64,000 bases of DNA from JACOMS01 sp051252005 (GTDB taxonomy: Bacteria; Pseudomonadota; Alphaproteobacteria; Caulobacterales; Maricaulaceae), in NCBI GenBank assembly GCA_051252005.1, contig JBPOEZ010000005.1, positions 124,001-188,000 on the forward strand, given 5' to 3'. Positions 33,817 to 41,465 of this stretch are shown here, in pieces. The notes under the pieces are model-generated. The model saw only the letters and a program-made list of their open reading frames with translations, had not been told where the DNA came from and did no database searches. Numbering within the stretch: position 1 is the stretch's first letter; the number at the start of each line of letters is the position of its first letter. Made by a program: the position numbers and the translations under genes.

Positions 33817-34374
33817 TCAGGGCGGCGCGAGGCCCGAAGGCTCTGTGTTTGGGCTAAGCGCGGTGATGCCTGTTTGGCTGCCGCTTCCCCAAAGACCTCC
33901 GGTGATACTGCCGAACGCTTCTGCAATGACGGCCGTAATTTCGCGGGCCGTCGTCAGTCCAAAGACGCAGGCGCGGCCAAGACCAGATTCGCGTGCGTAA
34001 AACTCTTTGAAGCGCGTCCGCGTTATGTCTTGCGGGGCGAGTTTTCGCGCCGCCAGATAGACATAGGCTTTGGGCATATAGGTTTCCAGAGCCTGCGTGC
34101 GCCCGCGCAACATATGCCGATCAAACCGGCGAAGGCACGCCATTTGCGCGCGCCGTAATTGGCGGTTCATCGGCATAGCGGGAGAGATAGGCGCGGTCTG
34201 CTCTGGCGCTTTTTGGCGGCCAAACATTTGCCCGCCAAAGGCAATGGCTTGCATTACGTATTGCAACATCACCCACTGCACAAGCCTCAGCACAGACAGA
34301 GGCGCGCCCGTATCCGCGTAAAACGCGGACGGTGTCACCTGTGTGCTTGGGGCTATCGGGGCGGCGGGGTGCAT
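33817..34374 (-). CDS. Hypothetical protein
   Basis: Not recognised. 185 residues. AGGAGA upstream of ATG 34374 supports translation. The N-terminus is low complexity (Pro/Ala/Thr), a hydrophobic helix lies near 28-48 (RLVQWVMLQYVMQAIAFGGQ), and a basic helical region (RQLRRAQMACLRRFDRHMLR) is followed by TRFKEFYARESGLGRACVFGLTTARE. The tail is Gly/Ser/Thr-rich. No catalytic motif was seen. Long antisense frames over this gene are taken as shadows. Confidence 0.55.
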   Translation of the reverse strand: MHPAAPIAPSTQVTPSAFYADTGAPLSVLRLVQWVMLQYVMQAIAFGGQMFGRQKAPEQTAPISPAMPMNRQLRRAQMACLRRFDRHMLRGRTQALETYMPKAYVYLAARKLAPQDITRTRFKEFYARESGLGRACVFGLTTAREITAVIAEAFGSITGGLWGSGSQTGITALSPNTEPSGLAPP

Positions 34375-34469
34375 GTGTATCTCCTGATTTGAGCGGAGAA
34401 CATATATAGAACAGGCCTCCGCCTATGTCAAGAATAAATTCCTATATTGAGGTGAGGTATGAAGCGCGT

Positions 34470-35006
34470 CTATGATGGCCGTCTTAAGTTCACGAGCCCC
34501 AAGCCCGCGCGGGCTTGGTTGACGGCGTTCCATGCATGGGGATCCCGCGCGAGGGTGCGAACGAGTTTCCCCGTAGAGCTGCCAAGCGCCTCCGCCGAGA
34601 GGCCGACGGCCCAGTCATAACGGGCCATGACATCAAGGATGCGCGCCAGAAAGCCCGGATAGCGGTAATCTTTTTTGCCGAGCTTCCAAGAGCCTTCCCA
34701 CTCGGCGGCGTCGCCGTTGATAGGCAAGCGAAGCTCAATCGCCAGAGCCATCCGTAGGCGTTTAAGCGCCTCGGCGCGGTTGCGATGTTGCGAGCGGTGA
34801 TCGGAGCAAAGCGCGGCAACAGCGCCGTCTGGCGAGGTCAAGCGCACCGCCGAATCCGTCTTGTTCCGGTGCTGCCCGCCCGGTCCTGACGCGCGGTAAG
34901 TTTCCTGCCGGCAAAGCTTAAGCAAAGCCTCATCATCCAGCGCGAGAAGATCATCACGGCTGAGCGCGGGCGCGTTATTCATTGGAGGGTTAGACGGCAT
35001 ACCCAT
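34470..35006 (-). CDS. Class I release factor-like protein (GGQ domain)
   Basis: 178 residues holding an RF-1-type peptidyl-tRNA hydrolysis domain: ASGPGGQHRNKTDSAVRLTS with the GGQ tripeptide (about 42-44), then HRSQHRNRAEALKRLRMALA. It lacks the codon-recognition domain of RF1/RF2, so it resembles PrfH/ArfB-type rescue factors. The ArfB basic tail is not obvious; instead a 70-residue C-terminal part (WKLGKKDYRYPGFLARILD...) follows, as in a lesser-known GGQ subfamily. A role in ribosome rescue is inferred. Its start lies inside the ~70-bp repeat shared with 36314-36384. Confidence 0.8.
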   Translation of the reverse strand: MGMPSNPPMNNAPALSRDDLLALDDEALLKLCRQETYRASGPGGQHRNKTDSAVRLTSPDGAVAALCSDHRSQHRNRAEALKRLRMALAIELRLPINGDAAEWEGSWKLGKKDYRYPGFLARILDVMARYDWAVGLSAEALGSSTGKLVRTLARDPHAWNAVNQARAGLGLVNLRRPS

Positions 35007-35065
35007 GCCCTAACAGTTTTGCGCCGACATGGGAAAATATTAAACGGGGTGAAGGACGGGTGTCG
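34995..35065. repeat. ~70-bp dispersed repeat, copy A
   Basis: Shares AAAATATTAAACGGGG exactly, and TTTGCGCC and CATGC-x-CTAA, with copy B at 36314-36384, about four-fifths identical overall by hand alignment. Copy A covers the start codon and likely promoter of the release-factor-like gene. Confidence 0.6.
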
Positions 35066-35403
35066 GTGGTTTTAGGTGAGGGTGTTCAGTGCGTCCTCAA
35101 AACTGGCTTTCAAATATGTGAAGAGGTTCTATTGTCTGTTGCGCGAGATAGAGTGAAGCAAGAGGAAGCCTCTCGAAATCATCTTGAAAGGACACCCTGC
35201 CCTTTAAAGGGGATTCATACTCTGGGGGTAAACCAGACCTTAGAAATAATCCAGCTAACGAGTTTCTTCAGCGTAAAGCAGACATTAGCTCATAATAAGC
35301 CGCACGCTTGATGACGAAACCTCCGCGAATGTGGACATAAGAATACGTGACTCTAACGGTAGTAACCTCTAAAAAACATCACACATAGTTTTTGGAGACG
35401 ATC
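35007..35403. other. Intergenic region, no credible gene
   Basis: About 400 bp between the release-factor-like gene and the VOC lipoprotein gene, both reading away from it. The left end carries repeat copy A and the probable release-factor promoter. An 83-codon frame on the plus strand (35060-35311) has no ribosome-binding site or family features and is discounted. The right end holds the TTTTGGAG ribosome-binding site of the lipoprotein gene. Confidence 0.5.
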
Positions 35404-35940
35404 ATGACGATAAACCGGGTCTTTGGATTACCCTTAATATGTTTGGCCATTGTGATTGCGGGGTGTTCACCATCCCCTGAGAAACCAGATCAGATAAATG
35501 AGGTCACTGCTTCACCCTCATGTTTGAGTGGCATTGAGTTGCCATCAATGTTTATTGCGCTTACCTCTAATTTTGAAAGCGAGTTGGGGAGTTGGTACAG
35601 CCAGCTATTTGACCTTGAAGTCGTCAAAGAGTTTCAATCACCCGATGGGGACATGCGGGGAACGTTGATGCGCCGTGGAAATTTTGTGGTTGAAATTTTT
35701 TATCAAAAAAAGCTCAATGATCGAAATTCTTTCGTGCAAAATTCGCAACCCTCTCAATGGAAAGGATATCGTAAGACTGGCGTTTATGTTGACGCAAACA
35801 TTCGGCAGCTTAAAGACTGTTTTTTAGAAAATGGTATTTCGGCTGGACGCATATTTCGTGACGACAATTTAAACATAGATCTACTTTTAGTTCGTGACCC
35901 CGAAGACAATATAATTGAAATGATTGAAAAGCATAAATGA
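35404..35940 (+). CDS. Lipoprotein with VOC-like domain
   Basis: 178 residues. A lipoprotein signal ends at the lipobox IAGC (Cys21), and a VOC/glyoxalase-like fold follows (PSMFIALTSNFESELGSWYS, GTLMRRGNFVVEIFYQ, GVYVDANIRQLKDCFLENGI, LLVRDPEDNIIEMIEKH). The protein would be tethered to the envelope, unusual for a VOC domain. Start ATG 35404 follows TTGGAGA. The gene is more AT-rich than its neighbours and sits in an otherwise gene-poor stretch, suggesting acquisition by transfer. Confidence 0.75.
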   Translation: MTINRVFGLPLICLAIVIAGCSPSPEKPDQINEVTASPSCLSGIELPSMFIALTSNFESELGSWYSQLFDLEVVKEFQSPDGDMRGTLMRRGNFVVEIFYQKKLNDRNSFVQNSQPSQWKGYRKTGVYVDANIRQLKDCFLENGISAGRIFRDDNLNIDLLLVRDPEDNIIEMIEKHK

Positions 35941-36313
35941 GGGCGCGAATTTAGCCGTCATTGCAAACTCTGTAGCGTGAACTTCTTGCCCTAACTCCTC
36001 GCTTTTGGGGCGAACACGAATTTAACTGAGCGGCTTAAAGTCGCCTCATAACAGCCGCTGGTAATGTTTGATATTCCTGCTGTAATTGCTCCACGTATGA
36101 CACACGTTATGCCTGCTTTTCGACGAAAGTAACCGTTTTGAGTAATTGGCTCTAATGACCGCAATAGGGATCAGTATGGCATAAACACAACAAGCCCAGA
36201 TGCACACTCCTGTCCAGAAGCCAACCAAGCGGGTGTTTTGTCACAAATCTTCGCCTGACGAAATGTGCTTGAGACAGGGCTGATACATGTCCGCAAAACA
36301 GGTATTTCTGAGG

Positions 36314-36384
36314 CGGAATGCTCATGCGCTAATAGCTTTGCGCCTCTATAGAAAATATTAAACGGGGGAAAGGGGGGGGTGTTG
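36314..36384. repeat. ~70-bp dispersed repeat, copy B
   Basis: See copy A (34995-35065). Here no recognisable gene is attached; the ATG corresponding to the release-factor start (36323-36325, minus strand) opens a 57-codon frame without similarity to that protein. Confidence 0.6.
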
Positions 36385-36482
36385 AGCAGTTTACTTGCCT
36401 CGCACCGTTGTTTCTTATTAATTCCAAAAAACAAATGGTAATGCATGCCCTTGCGAAAAACCCGCTTTAGCTTTGTCGCTAA

Positions 36483-36678
36483 AAGCCGACAGCGCGAGCG
36501 GTCATCGAAACTAATTATGACGCTCTTGCTGCCGCTGCACGGGCTCTATTCGCGCCTGCTTCTATCACAGGCTGGCAAGCCGTGCTTGCTTGTTTGGCAA
36601 AATTAGATAGTAGCGGAGGCATCCTTCAGCCTACTCTTACGACGGCGCAATGGCTCGCGAGAGATAGAAAGTTATTTC
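36483..36678 (+). pseudogene. Possible truncated gene remnant upstream of TSUP gene
   Basis: After a TAA at 36480-36482 the plus strand reads open with coding-like composition (NYDALAAAARALFAPASITG, then WQAVLACLAKLDSSGGILQP). It continues out of frame into the TSUP gene. No ATG precedes it; the first possible start is a GTG at 36582. It is probably the tail of a decayed gene of unknown family. Low confidence. Confidence 0.25.
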
Positions 36679-37482
36679 ATGGAAGATATCCTTGTAAACT
36701 CATATTTCCAAATTCTCTTCATCTTGTTTATTGCAGCCTTTGTCGCTGGGACTGTGGACGCGATTGCAGGGGGCGGTGGTCTTATTACGGTGCCCGTACT
36801 GCTCATGGTTGGCATGCCGCCTCTCACGGCTTTAGGCACAAACCGATTGCAAGCCTCTATAGGCGAACTCACCGCCTTTATGACGTTTTGGCGTAAAAAC
36901 CAGGTGCAGGTTAAGGGGTTAGCTATAGGGGCTATATTCACAGGGGTCGGAGCGGTTCTTGGATCCTATGCGGTCAATTTAATTTCATCAGATTTTTTGA
37001 AAGTCCTGTTGCCAATTTTAATGGTGATCATCGCCGTCTACTCACTCTTTTCCGCGCGGTTGAAATCATCCAAGGCGGAAAAGCCAAAGCTATCCACGCG
37101 AAATTTCATGATAATATTTGGACTCTTACTGGGGTTTTATAATGGGTTTTTTGGCCCTGCGACGGGGACGTTATGGATGATATCATTCGTGGTGTTTCTC
37201 GGCCTGTCTTTACGGTCAGCGACTATCGCGACAAAGCCGCTGAACCTTATCAGCAATGTCATCTCCCTCATTTTCTTTATCGGCGTCGGACATATCAACC
37301 TCGTTGCAGGGGCTGTAATGGGCTTCGGGCAAATATTAGGGGCCTCCATCGGGAGCCGTCTTGTGATTTCAAACGGAGATAAAATTGTCCGCCCTGTTTT
37401 TATCACGGTGACCCTCATCATGACATTTAAGCTGATCTTCGACGTCATTCAGGATGGCAGCTTAGAGCGCTTCCTATCATAA
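36679..37482 (+). CDS. TSUP (TauE/SafE) family membrane transporter
   Basis: 267-residue polytopic protein with about eight helices in two repeats. The hallmark AGTVDAIAGGGGLITVPVLL (about 23-42) and the second-half equivalent LLGFYNGFFGPATGTLWMIS are present; GTNRLQASIGELTAF is also typical. The family moves sulfite, sulfoacetate or related organosulfur anions; the exact substrate is not visible. Its end converges on the S9 peptidase gene 13 nt away. Confidence 0.9.
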   Translation: MEDILVNSYFQILFILFIAAFVAGTVDAIAGGGGLITVPVLLMVGMPPLTALGTNRLQASIGELTAFMTFWRKNQVQVKGLAIGAIFTGVGAVLGSYAVNLISSDFLKVLLPILMVIIAVYSLFSARLKSSKAEKPKLSTRNFMIIFGLLLGFYNGFFGPATGTLWMISFVVFLGLSLRSATIATKPLNLISNVISLIFFIGVGHINLVAGAVMGFGQILGASIGSRLVISNGDKIVRPVFITVTLIMTFKLIFDVIQDGSLERFLS

Positions 37483-37495
37483 GGCCTCCTAGGCC

Positions 37496-39457
37496 CTATT
37501 TCATATATTCGCTTTCGCCGACGGAATCATCGAGGAACTTGGCGATGTTCTTGAACATGTCTTGGCGGTTTTTTTGAATGAAAATGAAATGGTTATCTGT
37601 TTCATAGACATGCAATGACGTGGGGACCTTGGCTTTTTTAAGGGCCTTTTTCATGCGGGTAAATTGGTCGTAATGAACGCGTTGATCCATTTTTCCGTGG
37701 GCTAAAAAGACGGGAATTTTGATGTTGTTGCCTTGTTTAGCAGGGGAGAAGTCTTTTAAGTCCTTTCGGCTGTCAAAGCCCGCGAGAATGCCTTGGCGAG
37801 CGCGTGCGCGGCCGTAAGTGTATTTTTCTTCGTCATGGACAAGGTCATTCAAATCGGTCACGCCGGCGATGCTGATGGCGCACTGGTAAAGCCCGTCATT
37901 TCTGATCGCGCCCATGAGCGCCGCGTAGCCGCCAAATGACCAGCCTGCGATGCAGGTCTTAGACGCATCAGAAAGGCCCTCGCTTTGAAGCCAGCGCGCG
38001 CCGTCTTCGACATCATCAAGCATCAGCTCCCAATTTTCGCGGCCGCTTTCTTTGAAGGTTTTTCCATAGCCCTCAGAGCCGCGAAAGTTCATTTGCAGGA
38101 CGCCGAAGCCGCGCGAGGCGAAGAACTGGGCGAAATAATCGAAGCTATCGGAATCCCGCGCGTAAGGCCCGCCGTGCGGCAAGACAATAAACGGTATTGA
38201 CTTAGCTTCGCTTAGGTTGTCGAGGCTGGGAGGGAGGGTGATGTAGGCCGGGATTTCAAAATCATCTCGGGCCTTGTAAGTCACGTCAAGCACTGCCCCC
38301 AAATCGTCAGGCGTTAGCCCTTCATATTGATGGGCCAATGTTTTGAGCTGTTTGGTGGCTCGGTCATAGAGGCCGATAAAGCCGGAATCACTTGCCCCTG
38401 TGACTTCGTAGAGGGTTTTGCTTCCGTCTTTGGATTGACCCAGAAACCTATAATGATGGCCCGCGTCAAGGCCCTCCGCGCGCTGACCTTTCGTGTCCAA
38501 ATCATCAAAAAGGACGACCTCAGACGTTTCGCTTAGGAACCGCGCGCCAATTAGTTTTTTCCCGTCGCCGCTATAGACGGGCCCGTCCACATCGTAGACG
38601 TCATTATGAAAGAGTTTGCGGGTGATTTTCTTCTGCGTGAGGTCATAGACATAGAGACCAAGCGTATCTTTGCCCGCGTAATCCCCGACAAGAAGCTCGT
38701 GGGGATTTTCTGAAAAGCCAAAAATAGAAGTGTTGTGATCCAGGCCTGGGTAATCGTCTCCGGACTGCCATTCATCGCTGTCGGGGGCTTTGACCCGCAT
38801 GACATAATCGGGTTCTCTGTTACTGCGCGTACTGTCGCTAATGCCCCTACCGATGCGGACTGTCCCTTCGCGGTCGGCAATCCATGTTTGAATGTCATGG
38901 TCAGATGACTGAACTTTTACGAATTTCCCCGTGTTTACATTGACCTTGCGGACCTCCGGCGCGCCTGAGGCCATACTCTCAACGCTCATGAGGATGTAGG
39001 TCGGGTCGTCGCTTAGGAAATTGAGGACATTACTGTTGAACTGACGGATCATACCATTGGATTCGACCAGTATTTTCCCAGTCTGCTCGTCAAGATTTTG
39101 CGTGAATATGTAGGTGTAAACCGCGGGGACTTTCTTAAACAGCGTGTTGATGCTGATGCCCATCAAAATGCGGTCATCATTGGCCCACTGTATCCAATTC
39201 GGGCTGATAATGGTTTGTAATTTAAGGAGATCGGATTGAAGGGTCTTGCCCTCTAAATTTGTAATGCGAATGGAATATTGCCCGCCATTATTCTCGACAA
39301 GGGCGATACGGTTGCCGTCCGGAGAAATCGCCGCGTCATGAATTTTCCTAAGCTGCCCAAATGTTTCAGGCGGCGGCGCAGCGGCGGCTGAGGCGACATA
39401 AAAAAGACTGAGAAAGGCTAAAACCCGGCCAAACGCCCTAAAATTCAAGAGTTTCAT
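37496..39457 (-). CDS. Exported S9 family prolyl oligopeptidase-type peptidase
   Basis: 653 residues. Signal peptide about 1-27 (VASAAAAPPP), a beta-propeller region (about 35-390) and an alpha/beta-hydrolase domain (about 395-653). The catalytic triad is Ser507 in GWSFGG, Asp591 in HGKMDQRV, and His623 in TDNHF. HGGPYARD is the usual S9C oxyanion region. It would cleave peptides in the periplasm. Monocistronic. Confidence 0.93.
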   Translation of the reverse strand: MKLLNFRAFGRVLAFLSLFYVASAAAAPPPETFGQLRKIHDAAISPDGNRIALVENNGGQYSIRITNLEGKTLQSDLLKLQTIISPNWIQWANDDRILMGISINTLFKKVPAVYTYIFTQNLDEQTGKILVESNGMIRQFNSNVLNFLSDDPTYILMSVESMASGAPEVRKVNVNTGKFVKVQSSDHDIQTWIADREGTVRIGRGISDSTRSNREPDYVMRVKAPDSDEWQSGDDYPGLDHNTSIFGFSENPHELLVGDYAGKDTLGLYVYDLTQKKITRKLFHNDVYDVDGPVYSGDGKKLIGARFLSETSEVVLFDDLDTKGQRAEGLDAGHHYRFLGQSKDGSKTLYEVTGASDSGFIGLYDRATKQLKTLAHQYEGLTPDDLGAVLDVTYKARDDFEIPAYITLPPSLDNLSEAKSIPFIVLPHGGPYARDSDSFDYFAQFFASRGFGVLQMNFRGSEGYGKTFKESGRENWELMLDDVEDGARWLQSEGLSDASKTCIAGWSFGGYAALMGAIRNDGLYQCAISIAGVTDLNDLVHDEEKYTYGRARARQGILAGFDSRKDLKDFSPAKQGNNIKIPVFLAHGKMDQRVHYDQFTRMKKALKKAKVPTSLHVYETDNHFIFIQKNRQDMFKNIAKFLDDSVGESEYMK

Positions 39458-39562
39458 AAACGTACGTCCTTGGCTGAGTCTTATGACTCATAGTGTAGAC
39501 ATGCACGGCAGAGGCGTCAATTTTTACTATGCTCTTTTTTGTGGGGTGATGTGTGGCACGTT

Positions 39563-40885
39563 TTACTCGAACGCACTTTCGAGTAGCGGGAGTCTTTGTT
39601 TTGCGGCGCGTTCAATACTGTCATGGATGTGGGTGGGGAAGTCTTTGGGGAGGTGTGTGGTGACCGCTTTGAAGGCCTCTTCAAATCTGTCTTTGATGGC
39701 CTGAATGGCCTCCCGCGCAAAGTCTTCGCTTAATCCGGCGCTGACCGCGCTTTCTACAAAGTGACGCCCGTGGATTTTATCTATGCGGTAGTGATTGTTT
39801 TTTCCTGCAGACATGGCGACTCGGTAATCTTTGTGCCGAATTTGTTTGGCGTCAAAGGCGGGCTGCGCGGAAATAACGTCATAAATAGGCGTGAGTCTGA
39901 ATTGGTTTTCAGGGCCAAGGAAAATGCTGAAGTTTTTGGCATGACCATCAATCGCGCCGATGAGCCAAAAGAGAATGTTACACTGGAAGACCGTTTGTTG
40001 GTCTTTGTAGGGCGTATCGCTGGCGCGTAGCACTGAGAGAATATCCGTCAGTGTTGGGCCTTTTGCTGTTTGATATTTCTGCGTAGGAGCGACGCCGAGG
40101 GCTTGGCACATATCCTCTTGGGGGAGGCGCAAGATGCGGCCATCTGAGAGCGGTCTTCGGTCAAACCGTTCGACGACTAAGACAGTTTTCTTGCCGAATG
40201 TGTCTATGGTTGTCTCAGCGGTTTTGATCTTAAACGCGTCCAAAAGTTTCAAGCAATAATGTTCGTTCTCAACACTTTCTGTCATGTCGACGTCGCCGCT
40301 TTCCCACCTTATTTTCCCTAATGAGGGTTTGAATATGTGCGTTGTGGGTGTTGAGCCGATAGGGCGCTGCCATTTCTCTTCATGCCATAAAAAGGCGGCC
40401 TTTTCCTGTGCTCCCGCGATCGAGATCCTGAAATCGCCTTTTACATTAATGCCAAGCGGCATTTGTCCGAGGCTGTCCAATATGTTCACGATCTTTTTTT
40501 CAGATAATATTATGCCTTCCGGCGTAGGGATAGGCGGAACGACTTGCCCGCTAGGGACTATTTGCAAGGCTCCTACACAATCATTTCCAATTTCCGAAAG
40601 TAAGCTATACGCATCGGTGCCGTTTGCGCCTACACGCTCCGCAATTTGTTTTAAAACAGGTTCAGAATCCGGCAAAAGGTTATTAAAATAATTATTCACG
40701 ACTTGCCCGCGAAACGTGTCTGTTTGGAGGGGTAATGATAGTGAAAGAGGGAAGGCTTGTTTCCAGTCGAGCCATTCTTTTTTATATTCGAACGTAGTGT
40801 TACCGCCGGTGCCTTTGTGAAATATACCGACACATCGGCCATTTATGGCAACCTGTAACAGCGCATAGGTCTTGCGCCGGCTCAT
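39563..40885 (-). CDS. hipA: HipA-family serine/threonine kinase toxin
   Basis: 440 residues, full length. The HipA N-terminal part (VNNYFNNLLPDSEPV) is followed by the glycine-rich loop SIAGAQEKAA, where Ser155 corresponds to the E. coli autophosphorylation site Ser150. IFKPS holds the ATP-binding lysine (Lys186). The catalytic loop IDGHAKNFS has Asp313, and YDVISA carries Asp336, the Mg ligand. All kinase residues are present, so it should be active. E. coli HipA phosphorylates GltX and arrests translation; the target here is unknown. Start overlaps the hipB stop by ATGA. Confidence 0.93.
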   Translation of the reverse strand: MSRRKTYALLQVAINGRCVGIFHKGTGGNTTFEYKKEWLDWKQAFPLSLSLPLQTDTFRGQVVNNYFNNLLPDSEPVLKQIAERVGANGTDAYSLLSEIGNDCVGALQIVPSGQVVPPIPTPEGIILSEKKIVNILDSLGQMPLGINVKGDFRISIAGAQEKAAFLWHEEKWQRPIGSTPTTHIFKPSLGKIRWESGDVDMTESVENEHYCLKLLDAFKIKTAETTIDTFGKKTVLVVERFDRRPLSDGRILRLPQEDMCQALGVAPTQKYQTAKGPTLTDILSVLRASDTPYKDQQTVFQCNILFWLIGAIDGHAKNFSIFLGPENQFRLTPIYDVISAQPAFDAKQIRHKDYRVAMSAGKNNHYRIDKIHGRHFVESAVSAGLSEDFAREAIQAIKDRFEEAFKAVTTHLPKDFPTHIHDSIERAAKQRLPLLESAFE

Positions 40886-41136
40886 GTAAACATATCTTCA
40901 ATGTCTTGTGCCGAGCTTTTTTGCCGGGGGCGTATTTCAATTTCTAAATCAAAAATGCTGAAAATTTTGAAAATAAGTTTGAGTGTATTTCCGGGGTTGC
41001 CTGTTTCTAACCTAGAAATTAGACGTTGATGTGTTTGCGTTTTTGAAGCCAGTTCAGCCTGAGTGAGATTCTTCGAGTTCCTGATCTGGCGGAGAATATG
41101 ACCTAAATCTTTTGCGCTTCTGGCAATGTGTGACAT
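40882..41136 (-). CDS. hipB: HipB-like antitoxin (XRE helix-turn-helix)
   Basis: 84 residues (88 if the upstream ATG 41148 is used; TGGAAG before 41136 favours the shorter). The helix-turn-helix is LRQIRNSKNLTQAELASKTQ then THQRLISRLETGNPGNTLKL, and a flexible basic tail (RPRQKSSAQDIEDMFT) follows. It would bind HipA and repress the hipBA promoter. Overlap with hipA assures coupled translation. Confidence 0.9.
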   Translation of the reverse strand: MSHIARSAKDLGHILRQIRNSKNLTQAELASKTQTHQRLISRLETGNPGNTLKLIFKIFSIFDLEIEIRPRQKSSAQDIEDMFT

Positions 41137-41269
41137 TGGTGCTTCCATTCAATTGAAAATAGGCAAACTAGTTAGCTCTCAGTTTTTAGTAATGTTAGAT
41201 TACATTGCTATGTGTGAGGTTTGTTCTGCTTATTCTGTTATTAGTATCTGTAATTGCTTCGTTATTAAC

Positions 41270-41341
41270 TTATGATCTATTTGTCTATTACCAGTTTATG
41301 ATCTATTTGTCTATTGTTAAGTTATGATCTATTTGTCTACA
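41270..41341. repeat. Three direct repeats, 26-bp period
   Basis: TTATGATCTATTTGTCTATT occurs at 41270-41289 and 41296-41315 exactly, and at 41322-41341 with the last two bases changed. Each is separated by 6 bp of unlike sequence. The array sits 134-205 bp upstream of hipB. Iteron-like direct repeats suggest a protein-binding array. Confidence 0.9.
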
Positions 41342-41418
41342 GCTGTGCGTTAGGTGTAGTCATCAGAATTACACGAGAACTTAGACTGGGGGCAATGTCT
41401 GACGACGTTTGAAATAAA

Positions 41419-41446
41419 AAAAAGCCCGCTGAAAGGCGGGCTTTTT
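41419..41446 (-). terminator. Rho-independent terminator of the sdh operon
   Basis: AAAGCCCGC (41421-41429) pairs with GCGGGCTTT (41436-41444) around a 6-nt loop; two more A-T pairs extend the stem. A run of A bases on the left makes a T-tail for minus-strand transcription coming from sdhA, which ends at 41466; it can also serve the other direction. Confidence 0.85.
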
Positions 41447-41465
41447 CAATATTAGCTAACGAGCT

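Larger units (their letters stand above)
35941..36678. other. Gene-poor stretch with repeat and ORF remnant
   Basis: 738 bp with no convincing complete gene. The only recognisable items are repeat copy B (36314-36384) and an open frame from 36483 that reads coding-like but lacks a start. Several frames of 60-100 codons on the minus strand have no start signal or family features. Confidence 0.5.
41137..41465. other. AT-rich region upstream of hipBA
   Basis: About 330 bp with no gene. It holds three direct repeats of 26-bp period (41270-41341), the probable hipBA promoter (nearest 130 bp to hipB), and the sdhA terminator (41419-41446). Its composition is clearly more AT-rich than the flanking genes. 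Confidence 0.6.

Noticed and set aside
35060..35311. 83-codon frame in the intergenic region
   Set aside because: No ribosome-binding site, no family features, and overlaps repeat copy A.
41270..41341. Possible CRISPR array
   Set aside because: Only three units, 6-bp gaps too short for spacers, and no cas genes anywhere in the window.
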